NCBI RefSeq assembly: GCF_900107015.1
Contig: NZ_FNOI01000001.1
Span: 808,501-872,500 of the forward strand
Reading direction: 5' to 3'
Origin: Litoreibacter albidus
GTDB taxonomy: Bacteria > Pseudomonadota > Alphaproteobacteria > Rhodobacterales > Rhodobacteraceae
DNA length: 64,000 nucleotides
The position numbers were made by a program, and so were the translations under genes. The notes beneath the pieces were generated by a model that was given only the letters and a program-made list of their open reading frames with translations, was not told where the DNA came from and ran no database searches. Below are positions 1-7,096 of this stretch, one piece after another; position 1 is the first letter of the stretch; each line of letters begins with the position of its first letter.

Positions 1-2
1 AG

Positions 3-722
3 GTTCAACGCGGGTTGTGGTTGGGGCTGGGCAGCGCCGCCAGTGCGGAAATTGCCGCGACCTCCGGTTTGGACTGGTGTTTGATTGACGGTGAGCACGG
101 CGCATACGACATCGCCAACATCGCAGAGCAAGCGCGCGTCTTGGGGCCTGATGCCTGCGTGCGTATCCCCAAAGCGGAGGACTGGATGATCAAGCAGGTG
201 CTTGATCTGGGGCTTCATACGGTCGTTGTTCCTATGGTTGATACCGCCGAGCAGGCCCACGCCTTAGCCTGCGCCATGCGCTACCCGTCGAAGGAATTTC
301 CACAGGGCACCCGTGGGATAGGGGCAGCGATTGTGCGGGCCTCCGGCTACGATCAGGACACCGCGTATTTGGCCGAAGCCAACGACCGCGTTTGCCTGAT
401 GGTTCAGGCGGAGACGGTGACGGCGCTGGAGAATCTGGACGAAATCTGCGCAGTGGACGGCGTGGACGGCGTGTTTATCGGCCCCGCTGATCTGGCGGCC
501 TCCATGGGGTATCTGCACGATCTAGATGCGGCCCCTGTGCAGGCGGCCATTGACGCTGCGTTACGCAAGATCGCAGCGTCCGGCAAGATCGCAGGGTGCC
601 TTAGCTTTGACGCAAAACGCGCCGCGCATTACGTCGACATGGGCGCGCGCTTCGTGGCTGTTGCCTCGGATGTGGCGGTGCTGTCGGCGGGGCTGCGCAC
701 GGTGTCGACGGATTTGCAATAG
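3..722 (+). CDS. HpcH/HpaI-family aldolase (5' end outside window)
   Basis: Class II pyruvate-dependent aldolase of the HpcH/HpaI (4-hydroxy-2-oxoheptanedioate aldolase / 2-dehydro-3-deoxyglucarate aldolase) family. Members cleave 2-oxo-acids to pyruvate plus an aldehyde in the cytoplasm. 239 codons are visible. The frame is open to the first base, so the N-terminal ~15-20 residues lie upstream; the family is usually about 250-260 aa. Visible family motifs are DGEHG (substrate and metal site region), PQGTRG, QAETV with the metal-ligand Glu, and GPADLAASMG with the metal-ligand Asp. The first in-frame TTG (15) is inside the conserved core and is not the true start. The exact substrate cannot be told from sequence. 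gloB follows after a 62-nt gap. Confidence 0.88.
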   Translation, partial: VQRGLWLGLGSAASAEIAATSGLDWCLIDGEHGAYDIANIAEQARVLGPDACVRIPKAEDWMIKQVLDLGLHTVVVPMVDTAEQAHALACAMRYPSKEFPQGTRGIGAAIVRASGYDQDTAYLAEANDRVCLMVQAETVTALENLDEICAVDGVDGVFIGPADLAASMGYLHDLDAAPVQAAIDAALRKIAASGKIAGCLSFDAKRAAHYVDMGARFVAVASDVAVLSAGLRTVSTDLQ

Positions 723-784
723 CATTGCGCCACGGCGTAGGGGGCTTTACGGCTAAAGCGCAACAGTGACATCCGGAGGCCCCC

Positions 785-1540
785 ATGCTGCAAATCCACC
801 AGTTCCCGCATCCGCCACTTCAAAACTACGGGGTGCTGATTCACGATCCTGACACGGGTGAGACCGCGGCAATCGACGTGGGCGACGGGCCGTCCTACAT
901 GGCGGCGATCAAGGAAACCGGCTGGACGCCCACGCAAATCTGGGTGACGCACCACCATCACGACCACGTCACCGGCTTGCCGGAAGTCAAAGCCGCCAGC
1001 GGCGCCACTGTTTATGGCCCGTCGGGCATTGCTGGTGTGGATAGGGTGCTCGAAGGCGGTCAGACGTTTGAGTTCGCGGGGCGCACTGTAGGTGTCATCC
1101 ACACCCCCGGTCACACGATGGATATGCTTAACTTTCATGTTGCATCGGAAGGTATTGTTTTTACAGGGGATACGCTCTTCGTGATGGGCTGTGGTCGGCT
1201 GTTTGAGGGGGCGCCTGCGGATATGTGGGCCAGCTTGCAAAAACTGATGAAATTGCCCGCGCAGACGACAATCTATTGCTCCCATGAGTACACACAGGCG
1301 AACGCGGCGTTCGCCCTGTCCGTTGATCCCAGCAACATGGTCTTGAAAAACCGCGCAATTGAGGTCGACCAGCTCCGCGATCAAGGCGACCCGACCGTGC
1401 CAACAACGCTGGAGGCAGAGCTGGCAACAAACCCCTTCCTGCGCTGCAACGACCCAGCTATCCGCGCAGGCCTTGGCATGGAAAACGCGAGCGAAGGCGA
1501 AGTCTTCGCGGAACTGCGACGTTTGAAGGATGAGTTTTGA
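785..1540 (+). CDS. gloB: Hydroxyacylglutathione hydrolase (glyoxalase II)
   Basis: Hydrolyses S-D-lactoylglutathione to D-lactate and glutathione, the second step of methylglyoxal detoxification. The 251 aa protein has the metallo-beta-lactamase fold with the binuclear metal motif THHHHDH (about residues 55-61), the HTPGHT segment near 104, the GDTLF segment with bridging Asp near 130, and SHEY supplying a further His ligand. The length matches the family (about 250 aa). A Shine-Dalgarno GGAGG lies 5 nt before the ATG. The stop codon lies only 11 bp before the left attachment repeat of the IME, so the element inserted immediately downstream of this gene without damaging it. Confidence 0.93.
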   Translation: MLQIHQFPHPPLQNYGVLIHDPDTGETAAIDVGDGPSYMAAIKETGWTPTQIWVTHHHHDHVTGLPEVKAASGATVYGPSGIAGVDRVLEGGQTFEFAGRTVGVIHTPGHTMDMLNFHVASEGIVFTGDTLFVMGCGRLFEGAPADMWASLQKLMKLPAQTTIYCSHEYTQANAAFALSVDPSNMVLKNRAIEVDQLRDQGDPTVPTTLEAELATNPFLRCNDPAIRAGLGMENASEGEVFAELRRLKDEF

Positions 1541-1551
1541 GGTAAGGTGTG

Positions 1552-1566
1552 TGGCGGAGAGACAGG
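1552..1566. repeat. Left attachment repeat of the IME
   Basis: The 15 bases TGGCGGAGAGACAGG are identical to 8509-8523, where they form the 3' end of tRNA-Ser (complement CCTGTCTCTCCGCCA). The bases on either side differ between the two copies (G against C before, C against G after). This copy is not part of a tRNA gene, so it is the duplicated att core on the distal side of the element, 11 bp after gloB. Confidence 0.82.
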
Positions 1567-1590
1567 CTGAAGCACTTCTGGCCTAATATA

Positions 1591-1623
1591 TTGATTATTA
1601 ATCGATATCAGGGCGATAATCAA
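1591..1623. repeat. Inverted repeat near the left att site
   Basis: TTGATTAT (1591-1598) and ATAATCAA (1616-1623) form a perfect 8-bp inverted repeat in an AT-rich stretch about 25 bp inside the left att core. The position fits an arm-type binding site for integrase or a directionality factor, but that is inference. The rest of 1624-1696 shows nothing recognisable. Confidence 0.35.
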
Positions 1624-1696
1624 ATATTAACTGCCATTCTATCCCACATTGAGATCCCAAGTCCATTTGGCAAGGTGAACTGAGCCGATCAATAGC

Positions 1697-1766
1697 AGTT
1701 CTGGACGGACGGACACCCCGCCCCCTATGGGGCGGTGTGGGTGTCCGTCCGCCCAGAACTTTTTTT
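1697..1766 (+). terminator. Very long GC-rich hairpin followed by a T run
   Basis: Three nested perfect arms are visible: 1697-1704 with 1753-1760 (8 bp), 1706-1718 with 1739-1751 (13 bp) and 1719-1724 with 1729-1734 (6 bp). They are interrupted only by single unpaired bases at 1705 and 1752 and a 4-nt bulge at 1735-1738, and close on a 4-nt loop. Seven T residues follow (1760-1766). It reads as a strong intrinsic terminator for transcription coming from gloB or the att region. It lies about 90 bp before the repA-like gene, so a replication-origin or element-regulatory role is an alternative. Confidence 0.6.
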
Positions 1767-1858
1767 GCGGTTTCATTTTGGTCCGGTCACCTCCGGAACA
1801 ATGTCTTCTTCAGGAGGGAGAGGCGCGGTGCCGATCTTGACTTACTCAAAATGAAAGA

Positions 1859-2995
1859 ATGACTATGAACATCACATCCCCAAAATCTAAATATAGCTCT
1901 GCACCTGCCGTAACCAAGGCTGGTGAGTTTCGCCCCCAACTTAACGCACCCTTTGTTGTGAAGAACCTTTTCAAACCCGGCGAGGTTTCGATGATTGCGG
2001 GCGCGCCCGGACTTGGCAAATCAACTATTTCGGCGGCGATAGCGGCACATGCTGCGCAGGGTCGTGACTTTGGCGGTTTGTCTGTCCGAAAAACGGTTGT
2101 AATCTACTACGCCGCCGAAGACGCTTACGGAGTTCTTTGCCGAGCACACCCGTATATGCGAGACCCAGCCTGTGCAAATGCACCGTTTTACGTGATCCAC
2201 GGCGCACCTAATCTGATGGACGCTGAAACACCGGAGAAGGTCGCAAGGTTCATCGAGGCAAAAAAGGCCGAATATGGTTGTGAGCAAGCGCTTGTAATCT
2301 TTGATACGCTGAATCGGTGTATAGGTGAGGCAGACGAGAACTCGTCGAGCTCGATGGGCACTGTTGTTGGGAACGCGACATTTATTGCTCAAACCACTCG
2401 CTCATCCGTCGTATTTGTTCATCACGTGGGGAACGGCAATCCCGACCGACCGCGGGGATCCTCGGCATTCCATGGAAATGTTGACTGCCTCTGCTTGATT
2501 TCGAAAACGTCTGTAACTGGGTCAGAAAAAGTCGTTTTGCTCAATGCAATCAAACAAAAGAACGCCCAAGAACTGGGCTCACTTCCATTCAAGTTGTCGG
2601 CGTTGAGAATCGGCGTGGATCATGAAGGCTGCGACGTTACCGTTCCGATGGCAATCCCGATGGAGCCAAAGGCATTTTCGAAAGCGTTGACACAGGCGAA
2701 AGTTGCCAATCACAACAAGCAACCTTCACAGGACACCATGGAACGCGTAGCTGACATCGAACGCGTGCTGGTGGAGCTCGCTAAGACTCATCCCGGCGGC
2801 TATTTTACTCAATCGGAGATAGCAGAGCGTTCGGGCTCGATCTTCAACAATGTTAGAGGTTCCGACAGTCTGCGGGTTGCGGTGAGACGGGCGCTGGTAG
2901 CTTTAGAGAAAGCTGGCAAGGCCGAACGCGGTACAAAGGGTTATCGGAGTTCTCTTCCGCCCTCTAACGCCAATGACCACGTGTTGAGCGATTAA
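1859..2995 (+). CDS. RepA-like RecA-fold ATPase of the IME
   Basis: 378 aa protein of the AAA_25/RepA family (hexameric replicative helicase-like ATPases of plasmids and integrative elements). Walker A GAPGLGKST lies at residues 48-56 and Walker B ALVIFD at 144-149. A HHVGNGNPDRPRGSSAF segment follows, as in RSF1010 RepA-type proteins. The C-terminal ~100 residues look like a winged-helix region. The start at 1859 (ATG, next in-frame ATG at 1865) follows an AT-rich leader without a strong Shine-Dalgarno. In an IME such a protein probably supports replication of the excised circle or copying during transfer. No separate primase or origin protein is visible nearby. Confidence 0.75.
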   Translation: MTMNITSPKSKYSSAPAVTKAGEFRPQLNAPFVVKNLFKPGEVSMIAGAPGLGKSTISAAIAAHAAQGRDFGGLSVRKTVVIYYAAEDAYGVLCRAHPYMRDPACANAPFYVIHGAPNLMDAETPEKVARFIEAKKAEYGCEQALVIFDTLNRCIGEADENSSSSMGTVVGNATFIAQTTRSSVVFVHHVGNGNPDRPRGSSAFHGNVDCLCLISKTSVTGSEKVVLLNAIKQKNAQELGSLPFKLSALRIGVDHEGCDVTVPMAIPMEPKAFSKALTQAKVANHNKQPSQDTMERVADIERVLVELAKTHPGGYFTQSEIAERSGSIFNNVRGSDSLRVAVRRALVALEKAGKAERGTKGYRSSLPPSNANDHVLSD

Positions 2996-3239
2996 CTCCC
3001 AAAGGCGGCGCGCCCTCGGCCCCGGTTCCAGAAGGCACGCTTCCTTCAAAAGTTCCTCCGACATTACCTCTCAGACCTTCCATTTCCTCTTCGAAATAAT
3101 CAAGCATAGAGGAGGCCAGCCGCCGGAGATCCGAAGAGGGGATCGCGGTGAAGTCATGATCTACCAATCTGAATCTGACGCAGTGTCTCGCCGCGTTAGC
3201 CAAAATGGTATCAAGCGATTTTTTTAGTTTTTCATCCAT
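2964..3239 (-). CDS. Small protein of unknown function in the IME
   Basis: 91 aa, not recognised. The N-terminal 60 residues look like a genuine globular alpha-helical protein (acidic and basic helices, DLRRLASSML pattern). The C-terminal 30 are Gly/Pro-rich and run antisense over the last codons of the repA-like gene. The start at 3239 is chosen because AGGGA lies about 10 nt upstream; an ATG three codons earlier (3248) sits too close to it. Its 5' end faces the predicted oriT and the relaxase gene, the position where oriT-binding accessory proteins or regulators of mobilization are often encoded. No function is assigned. Confidence 0.45.
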   Translation of the reverse strand: MDEKLKKSLDTILANAARHCVRFRLVDHDFTAIPSSDLRRLASSMLDYFEEEMEGLRGNVGGTFEGSVPSGTGAEGAPPLGVNRSTRGHWR

Positions 3240-3261
3240 TGCTTTCATTCCCTATGTTCAA

Positions 3262-3301
3262 TTTTTGAAGGCGCACAACGGATAAAATAGTCATTTTATC
3301 C
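3262..3301 (-). other. Predicted origin of transfer (oriT) with nic site
   Basis: Seen: a perfect 9-bp inverted repeat, GGATAAAAT (3280-3288) and ATTTTATCC (3293-3301). On the minus strand it is followed directly by GTTGTGCGCCTTC. Known: RSF1010-type (MOBQ) origins have an inverted repeat followed within a few bases by a TGCGCC core, cut just after that core. Inferred: nicking on the minus strand between 3270 and 3269. The site sits 21 bp upstream of a MOBQ-type relaxase gene, the expected place. The match is by architecture and core motif, not by full-length similarity. Confidence 0.6.
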
Positions 3302-3321
3302 CTAATCCAAAATGGAAAGAC

Positions 3322-4548
3322 ATGGCACTGTTTTCGTTTCGACATTCAGTAAAAACCTTTTCGCCAAAGTGCGAAACGAAAGGCCGAGTAGCGAAAGCAG
3401 GACAGACGGCAGCACATCTCCGCTACATAACTCGGCCTTCGGCGGCGAGAAAAGTCCTGCGAGCGAGATTTGGCCGCGATACGGATCAGCAACATGCAAG
3501 CTCTGCTGAGCAAAACGCGCTGAAACGAAAGGGAAGAGCGTGTGAGAGATTCATCATCGCATTACCCGTAGAAACCACGCCAGAGCAGCGTGCAGAACTT
3601 GCTTCCGCGTTCGCTGAAGTCCTGACACAGGGTAGGGCAAGCTATATCCTCGCTATCCACGACAAGGCCGGCAACGATGTCAAAAACCCCCACTTCCATC
3701 TCGTAGCATTCGACATTCACGAGAAAACCGGAACAAGGGGAAGACCACGCAGCGTTCTCGGGATGGCGCGAAAAAACGCAGTTGAGCGTTGGGCAAAATG
3801 CTGGGCCAGTATTCATAACCAAAAAATGCACGAATGGGGATTCGGACCTGAATGTGCCATAAGTCCTTTGTCATTCAAAAAGCAAGGCATCGACCGCATT
3901 CCACAGATACACGAAGGTCCAACTGGCCGCTCCATAATCAAACGCAAAAAGTATCCCACAGGCAAACCGGAGTGGGAGCGAATAGACGCTGGGCGAACCC
4001 GCGCAGAAGCTAACCGCCTTATCCGGGAAATAAACACACTCAGAGAGGAGAGCAAAGATGACCCACACAATCGACTGGGAAGCTCAGATCGAGGAAATCC
4101 GGCAGAAAGCGGCAGCCGCTGCCCGCCATTCAGAAAGGACAGTTGGGGGGCTGTCCCAGGCTCTTATGGAGACCGCGGCCCAGTCGAAAACGCTTGCCAG
4201 AATCAACATGGAGCAGCAGCAGACCAACAGCCGCCTTGGAACGCTGGAACGCGCTCTGAAATCAAATACAGCTCGCTTGGAAGCTCAACCAAGCAAGGAG
4301 ACAAGAGACCTTCCCACACGTCTTCTAACTGGCCTGACCGGCCTCCTGTTAGGCGGCCTCATATCAGGCGTTTATTTCTGGAACTAATCTTCCTGCGAGA
4401 CACGCTTAGGGTGCGGCTTGCGAATCTTAGCAGTCACCGCACCGCTTCGCTACAGCACCAAACAAAACAGCATTCGCCCCAAAACCTGACGCAAGAAAAA
4501 GCCAAAACTCGGGTTCGAAAAAAAGCGAGACATATTGAAACTCGCTGA
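3322..4548 (+). CDS. mobA: MobA/MobL-family relaxase (MOBQ)
   Basis: DNA-nicking and strand-transfer protein for mobilization, 408 aa. Visible: the N-terminal MobA/MobL start (MALFSFRHSVK), a candidate catalytic tyrosine at Y35 in LRYITRP, and the metal-binding His cluster H113 plus NPHFHL (H124, H126). The conserved block ERWAKCWASIHNQKM lies near 155-170. The relaxase domain covers about residues 1-240. From position 4058 the last ~163 codons overlap a second gene in another frame and encode a basic, low-complexity tail. The stop lies 3 nt from the convergent stop of the specificity-subunit gene. ATG at 3322 has only a weak purine-rich leader. Confidence 0.82.
   Translation: MALFSFRHSVKTFSPKCETKGRVAKAGQTAAHLRYITRPSAARKVLRARFGRDTDQQHASSAEQNALKRKGRACERFIIALPVETTPEQRAELASAFAEVLTQGRASYILAIHDKAGNDVKNPHFHLVAFDIHEKTGTRGRPRSVLGMARKNAVERWAKCWASIHNQKMHEWGFGPECAISPLSFKKQGIDRIPQIHEGPTGRSIIKRKKYPTGKPEWERIDAGRTRAEANRLIREINTLREESKDDPHNRLGSSDRGNPAESGSRCPPFRKDSWGAVPGSYGDRGPVENACQNQHGAAADQQPPWNAGTRSEIKYSSLGSSTKQGDKRPSHTSSNWPDRPPVRRPHIRRLFLELIFLRDTLRVRLANLSSHRTASLQHQTKQHSPQNLTQEKAKTRVRKKARHIETR
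4058..4387 (+). CDS. Nested mobilization accessory protein (MobB/MbeB-like)
   Basis: 109 aa protein read in a different frame wholly inside the relaxase gene. It has an excellent Shine-Dalgarno (GAGAGGAG about 8 nt before ATG). Residues 8-75 form a long polar helix or coiled coil rich in Gln, Ala and Arg; residues 88-107 form one hydrophobic membrane segment ending in the short tail YFWN. Known: mobB of RSF1010 and mbeB/mbeD of ColE1 are likewise nested in or overlapping the relaxase gene, and MobB has a membrane segment that helps present the relaxosome to the transfer channel. The functional link here rests on position and architecture; sequence similarity was not tested. Confidence 0.62.
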   Translation: MTHTIDWEAQIEEIRQKAAAAARHSERTVGGLSQALMETAAQSKTLARINMEQQQTNSRLGTLERALKSNTARLEAQPSKETRDLPTRLLTGLTGLLLGGLISGVYFWN

Positions 4549-4551
4549 AGC

Positions 4552-5037
4552 TTATACCTCAGAAAGAGCGGCTTCTTTGGACTTCAGAAGCGCCAGCATC
4601 ATTTCATTATTGCTTTCGATTTCGCCGCTTAGATCGATTGATGTCTCGCTGTGAGTGGGTGATAAGTCAAGATTTTCCAACCTCCTTTTGCTCGCTTTCC
4701 GTCCATACGAGAACCGCCATTTGTGCAGGACGTTAAACAATGCGGCGTAATAAACCAGTTCTGTATGGGTCAGCTCATCAAGCGCGGAAAGGATTGTACA
4801 GGAATCGCCACCATTTCCTTTTGGCAAAAACGATTTGGCGTGCACAGTTGCGTGACCAAGACCGGAAATGCAGATTGCAGGCCCTGAAAATACTTTATCA
4901 TCATCGAATGGCTCAACGTAATCTACGATCCCGTTGTTCAGCTCAGTATTGGTGACAAACGGGACCATACCACTTGTGTAGTCGTCTACGCTTTTCGAAC
5001 GGGCGACTGCTACCTTAAAAATATCACTGATTTTCAT
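4552..5037 (-). CDS. Half-length restriction-modification specificity subunit (single TRD)
   Basis: 161 aa protein resembling one target-recognition domain of type I/BcgI-type specificity subunits. It carries the family-like segments VPFVTNTELNNGI, ICISGLGHA and WRFSYGRKASKR, and ends in a short helical tail (about residues 125-161). Full specificity subunits have two such domains and usually exceed 340 aa, so this one may act as a homodimer or be truncated. The start at 5037 lies 1 nt after the stop of the fused nuclease-methylase gene, with AGGAG about 9 nt upstream, giving tight coupling. A longer frame to 5133 only overlaps the partner gene and lacks domain content. Confidence 0.72.
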   Translation of the reverse strand: MKISDIFKVAVARSKSVDDYTSGMVPFVTNTELNNGIVDYVEPFDDDKVFSGPAICISGLGHATVHAKSFLPKGNGGDSCTILSALDELTHTELVYYAALFNVLHKWRFSYGRKASKRRLENLDLSPTHSETSIDLSGEIESNNEMMLALLKSKEAALSEV

Positions 5038-5038
5038 T

Positions 5039-6907
5039 CTATTTCTCCTGCGCTTCCTGAAAAGATCTCCGCATTTCCTGAAACACGAGTTCCGAATAAA
5101 TCGCGCCCATTTCCGCCCTAATCTGATCGTCACCTAACTCTGGATGATCTAAGTAAAACTGAGGCACGATCTCCAAATGATCATCGTTCAAGTCAATGAC
5201 CTTCTCCTGAAGAATCCCAGGTGTCTCGACAACCATACCACTCCCAGAGAGAAACGACTTTATTTGGGGGGTTAGCTCATCGAGTTGCGACGCTCTACCA
5301 TGAGGCAGTCGCCGTTTTTTAAGCTTGAGGAAGCCATCATCACTTATCCGGGAAAAAAGAGTCTTTTGCGTAGTCGAGTGAGGCTGCCCCTTTTTTATCA
5401 CAACAATCAATGGCTCAACCGACGCCTGCGGGTAGAAAAGGTCATTAGGAAATGAAATCACTGCCATCACGGTGTTTCGTTCTAAGAGCCGTTTTCTCCA
5501 TGCGAGCTCTTTACCTCCAGAGTACATAACAGAAACTGGAAGAACCGCGAGAAGCAAGCCTTCGTCCACCATCTGGTTCAATGCATGGTCAACAAAAGTA
5601 TATTCTTGCTCGTCATCCCGTTTCAATGCGAATGGTGGGTTCATCAGGGTTTTCGAAACCGAAAGACGGTCAGCAGTTTCTTTGGTGTACTCGGCGCTAA
5701 CCTCACCATTCCTTATTTTTCTTGTTAAATGCAGAGATAAGCAATCATCATTGATAATATTGCTTTTCCCGTCACCCCGGAAGACCATATTGACGATTGC
5801 AAGCGATGCCACGTTTGCTTGTTGCTCGACACCAAATATCCGGTGCTTTTTGAACATCTCCACATCGCCCGGATATTCTTGGCGAATTTTATCATATGCA
5901 GCGACAAGAAATCCTCCGGTTCCGCAGGCGGGATCGTACACAAGGTCATCGGAGTTTATGTCCAGAATCTCAACTGAAAATTCAGTTATGTGACGAGGAG
6001 TCAGGACAATGCCAATGTCCTTTGCGCCATTGCCATATTTGAGAAAAACTTCATAAAACTTCCCCAGAAGATCGTGGCTGCCGTCCATGGCCGCCTTGAT
6101 ATTTATTTTTCTCAGCAGAAAGAAAACCTTCACGACCGCCGCTTTGTACTTTGCCTTAGCTGCATCTTCGTGAGGCAATCTAAGCTCAATATACTCAGCA
6201 AACTCTCTCTTTGAATGGTTTATCAAAACGTCTTCTGCTCTATTATTGATATCCTTAATAAATACATCTGGCGATGCATTGAAGTTTGGCAGTGTATCGG
6301 AGACCATAGCCAATAGAACTGAAGACATTACTGTGGCGCGCAGATCTTTGTTGATAGATGCTTTGTGAAGCTCCTCGTTGATTTGTTCGGCAATGCTTAA
6401 CAGCACAACCTCATCAGTTACCAAAGTGTTGAGGACGTTAGTTTGGTTATCGGCCAAATGAGTCGCCTGTGAGGGCGAGAGAAAGCCGGTTATTGGCTTT
6501 CCGTTATACTCAATGACTTTGACAGAGCCGTCAGGGAGGATCGCACCGGTTTTGACGATATATCCTTGCTCATCCGAACCAGCCACGCCAGTGGCTATTG
6601 AGGCGCGAATGAGCTTCGTTTTTGCGTTAATATCTCTGGCATACTGTACGGCTTCATTATAAGCGGCATCAATCTTATCGAGGCTACCTTTCGCTTCGAT
6701 TACCCAGTAGGCGTCTTCCCGAACTTTGACGACATACTCGGGTTTCTGCTTTCCGAGGCCAGCAGCGAGTTCAGGGTGATCCAAACACTCCTGTTGCGAA
6801 TAAAGTTGGCCAGCGGCATCTCTGTTCGGGTTTCTTACATTCCAACCAAAAGCCTTCAAATCATTCTTAATAAAAACGTACGATGAAAATTCAGAAGTTC
6901 TGGGCAT
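5039..6907 (-). CDS. Fused PD-(D/E)XK nuclease / N6-adenine methylase (BcgI-like RM subunit)
   Basis: 622 aa from the ATG at 6907, which has AGGA about 8 nt upstream; an ATG at 6931 extends the frame by 8 codons. Domains: an N-terminal HsdR-like nuclease region with PEYVVKV followed by YWVIEAKGS (an E-x-K pair, about residues 71/73), a helical linker, then an HsdM-type methylase with motif I DPACGTGG (about 325-332) and motif IV NPPF (423-426). Nuclease and methylase in one chain, with a separate specificity protein, is the layout of BcgI-type (type IIB) systems, whose A subunit has similar length. The gene is AT-rich compared with the flanking chromosome. Likely role: modification of self DNA and restriction of unmodified DNA. 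Confidence 0.78.
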   Translation of the reverse strand: MPRTSEFSSYVFIKNDLKAFGWNVRNPNRDAAGQLYSQQECLDHPELAAGLGKQKPEYVVKVREDAYWVIEAKGSLDKIDAAYNEAVQYARDINAKTKLIRASIATGVAGSDEQGYIVKTGAILPDGSVKVIEYNGKPITGFLSPSQATHLADNQTNVLNTLVTDEVVLLSIAEQINEELHKASINKDLRATVMSSVLLAMVSDTLPNFNASPDVFIKDINNRAEDVLINHSKREFAEYIELRLPHEDAAKAKYKAAVVKVFFLLRKINIKAAMDGSHDLLGKFYEVFLKYGNGAKDIGIVLTPRHITEFSVEILDINSDDLVYDPACGTGGFLVAAYDKIRQEYPGDVEMFKKHRIFGVEQQANVASLAIVNMVFRGDGKSNIINDDCLSLHLTRKIRNGEVSAEYTKETADRLSVSKTLMNPPFALKRDDEQEYTFVDHALNQMVDEGLLLAVLPVSVMYSGGKELAWRKRLLERNTVMAVISFPNDLFYPQASVEPLIVVIKKGQPHSTTQKTLFSRISDDGFLKLKKRRLPHGRASQLDELTPQIKSFLSGSGMVVETPGILQEKVIDLNDDHLEIVPQFYLDHPELGDDQIRAEMGAIYSELVFQEMRRSFQEAQEK

Positions 6908-7096
6908 AACTATCCTGCTCGGGTAAAACATTGTTTTTGATCACTTATCACTATTCTTTGGTGATGCGGCAAGTGCCAATGAAACATGGTTGAGGAGAAA
7001 GTTTCAAGCGCGTTAGGCGCCCCCCTCAGCTCCATCTTCAGGCTGATAGCGGCCCAGACCATAAGCCTCGCTGCGCATCCGTCTCGCCGAGGGGCA

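Noticed and set aside
4058-4548. Relaxase C-terminus as a frameshift artefact
   Set aside because: Both frames are open and the nested gene has its own strong ribosome site, matching the known nested layout of mob genes; a frameshift is not required.
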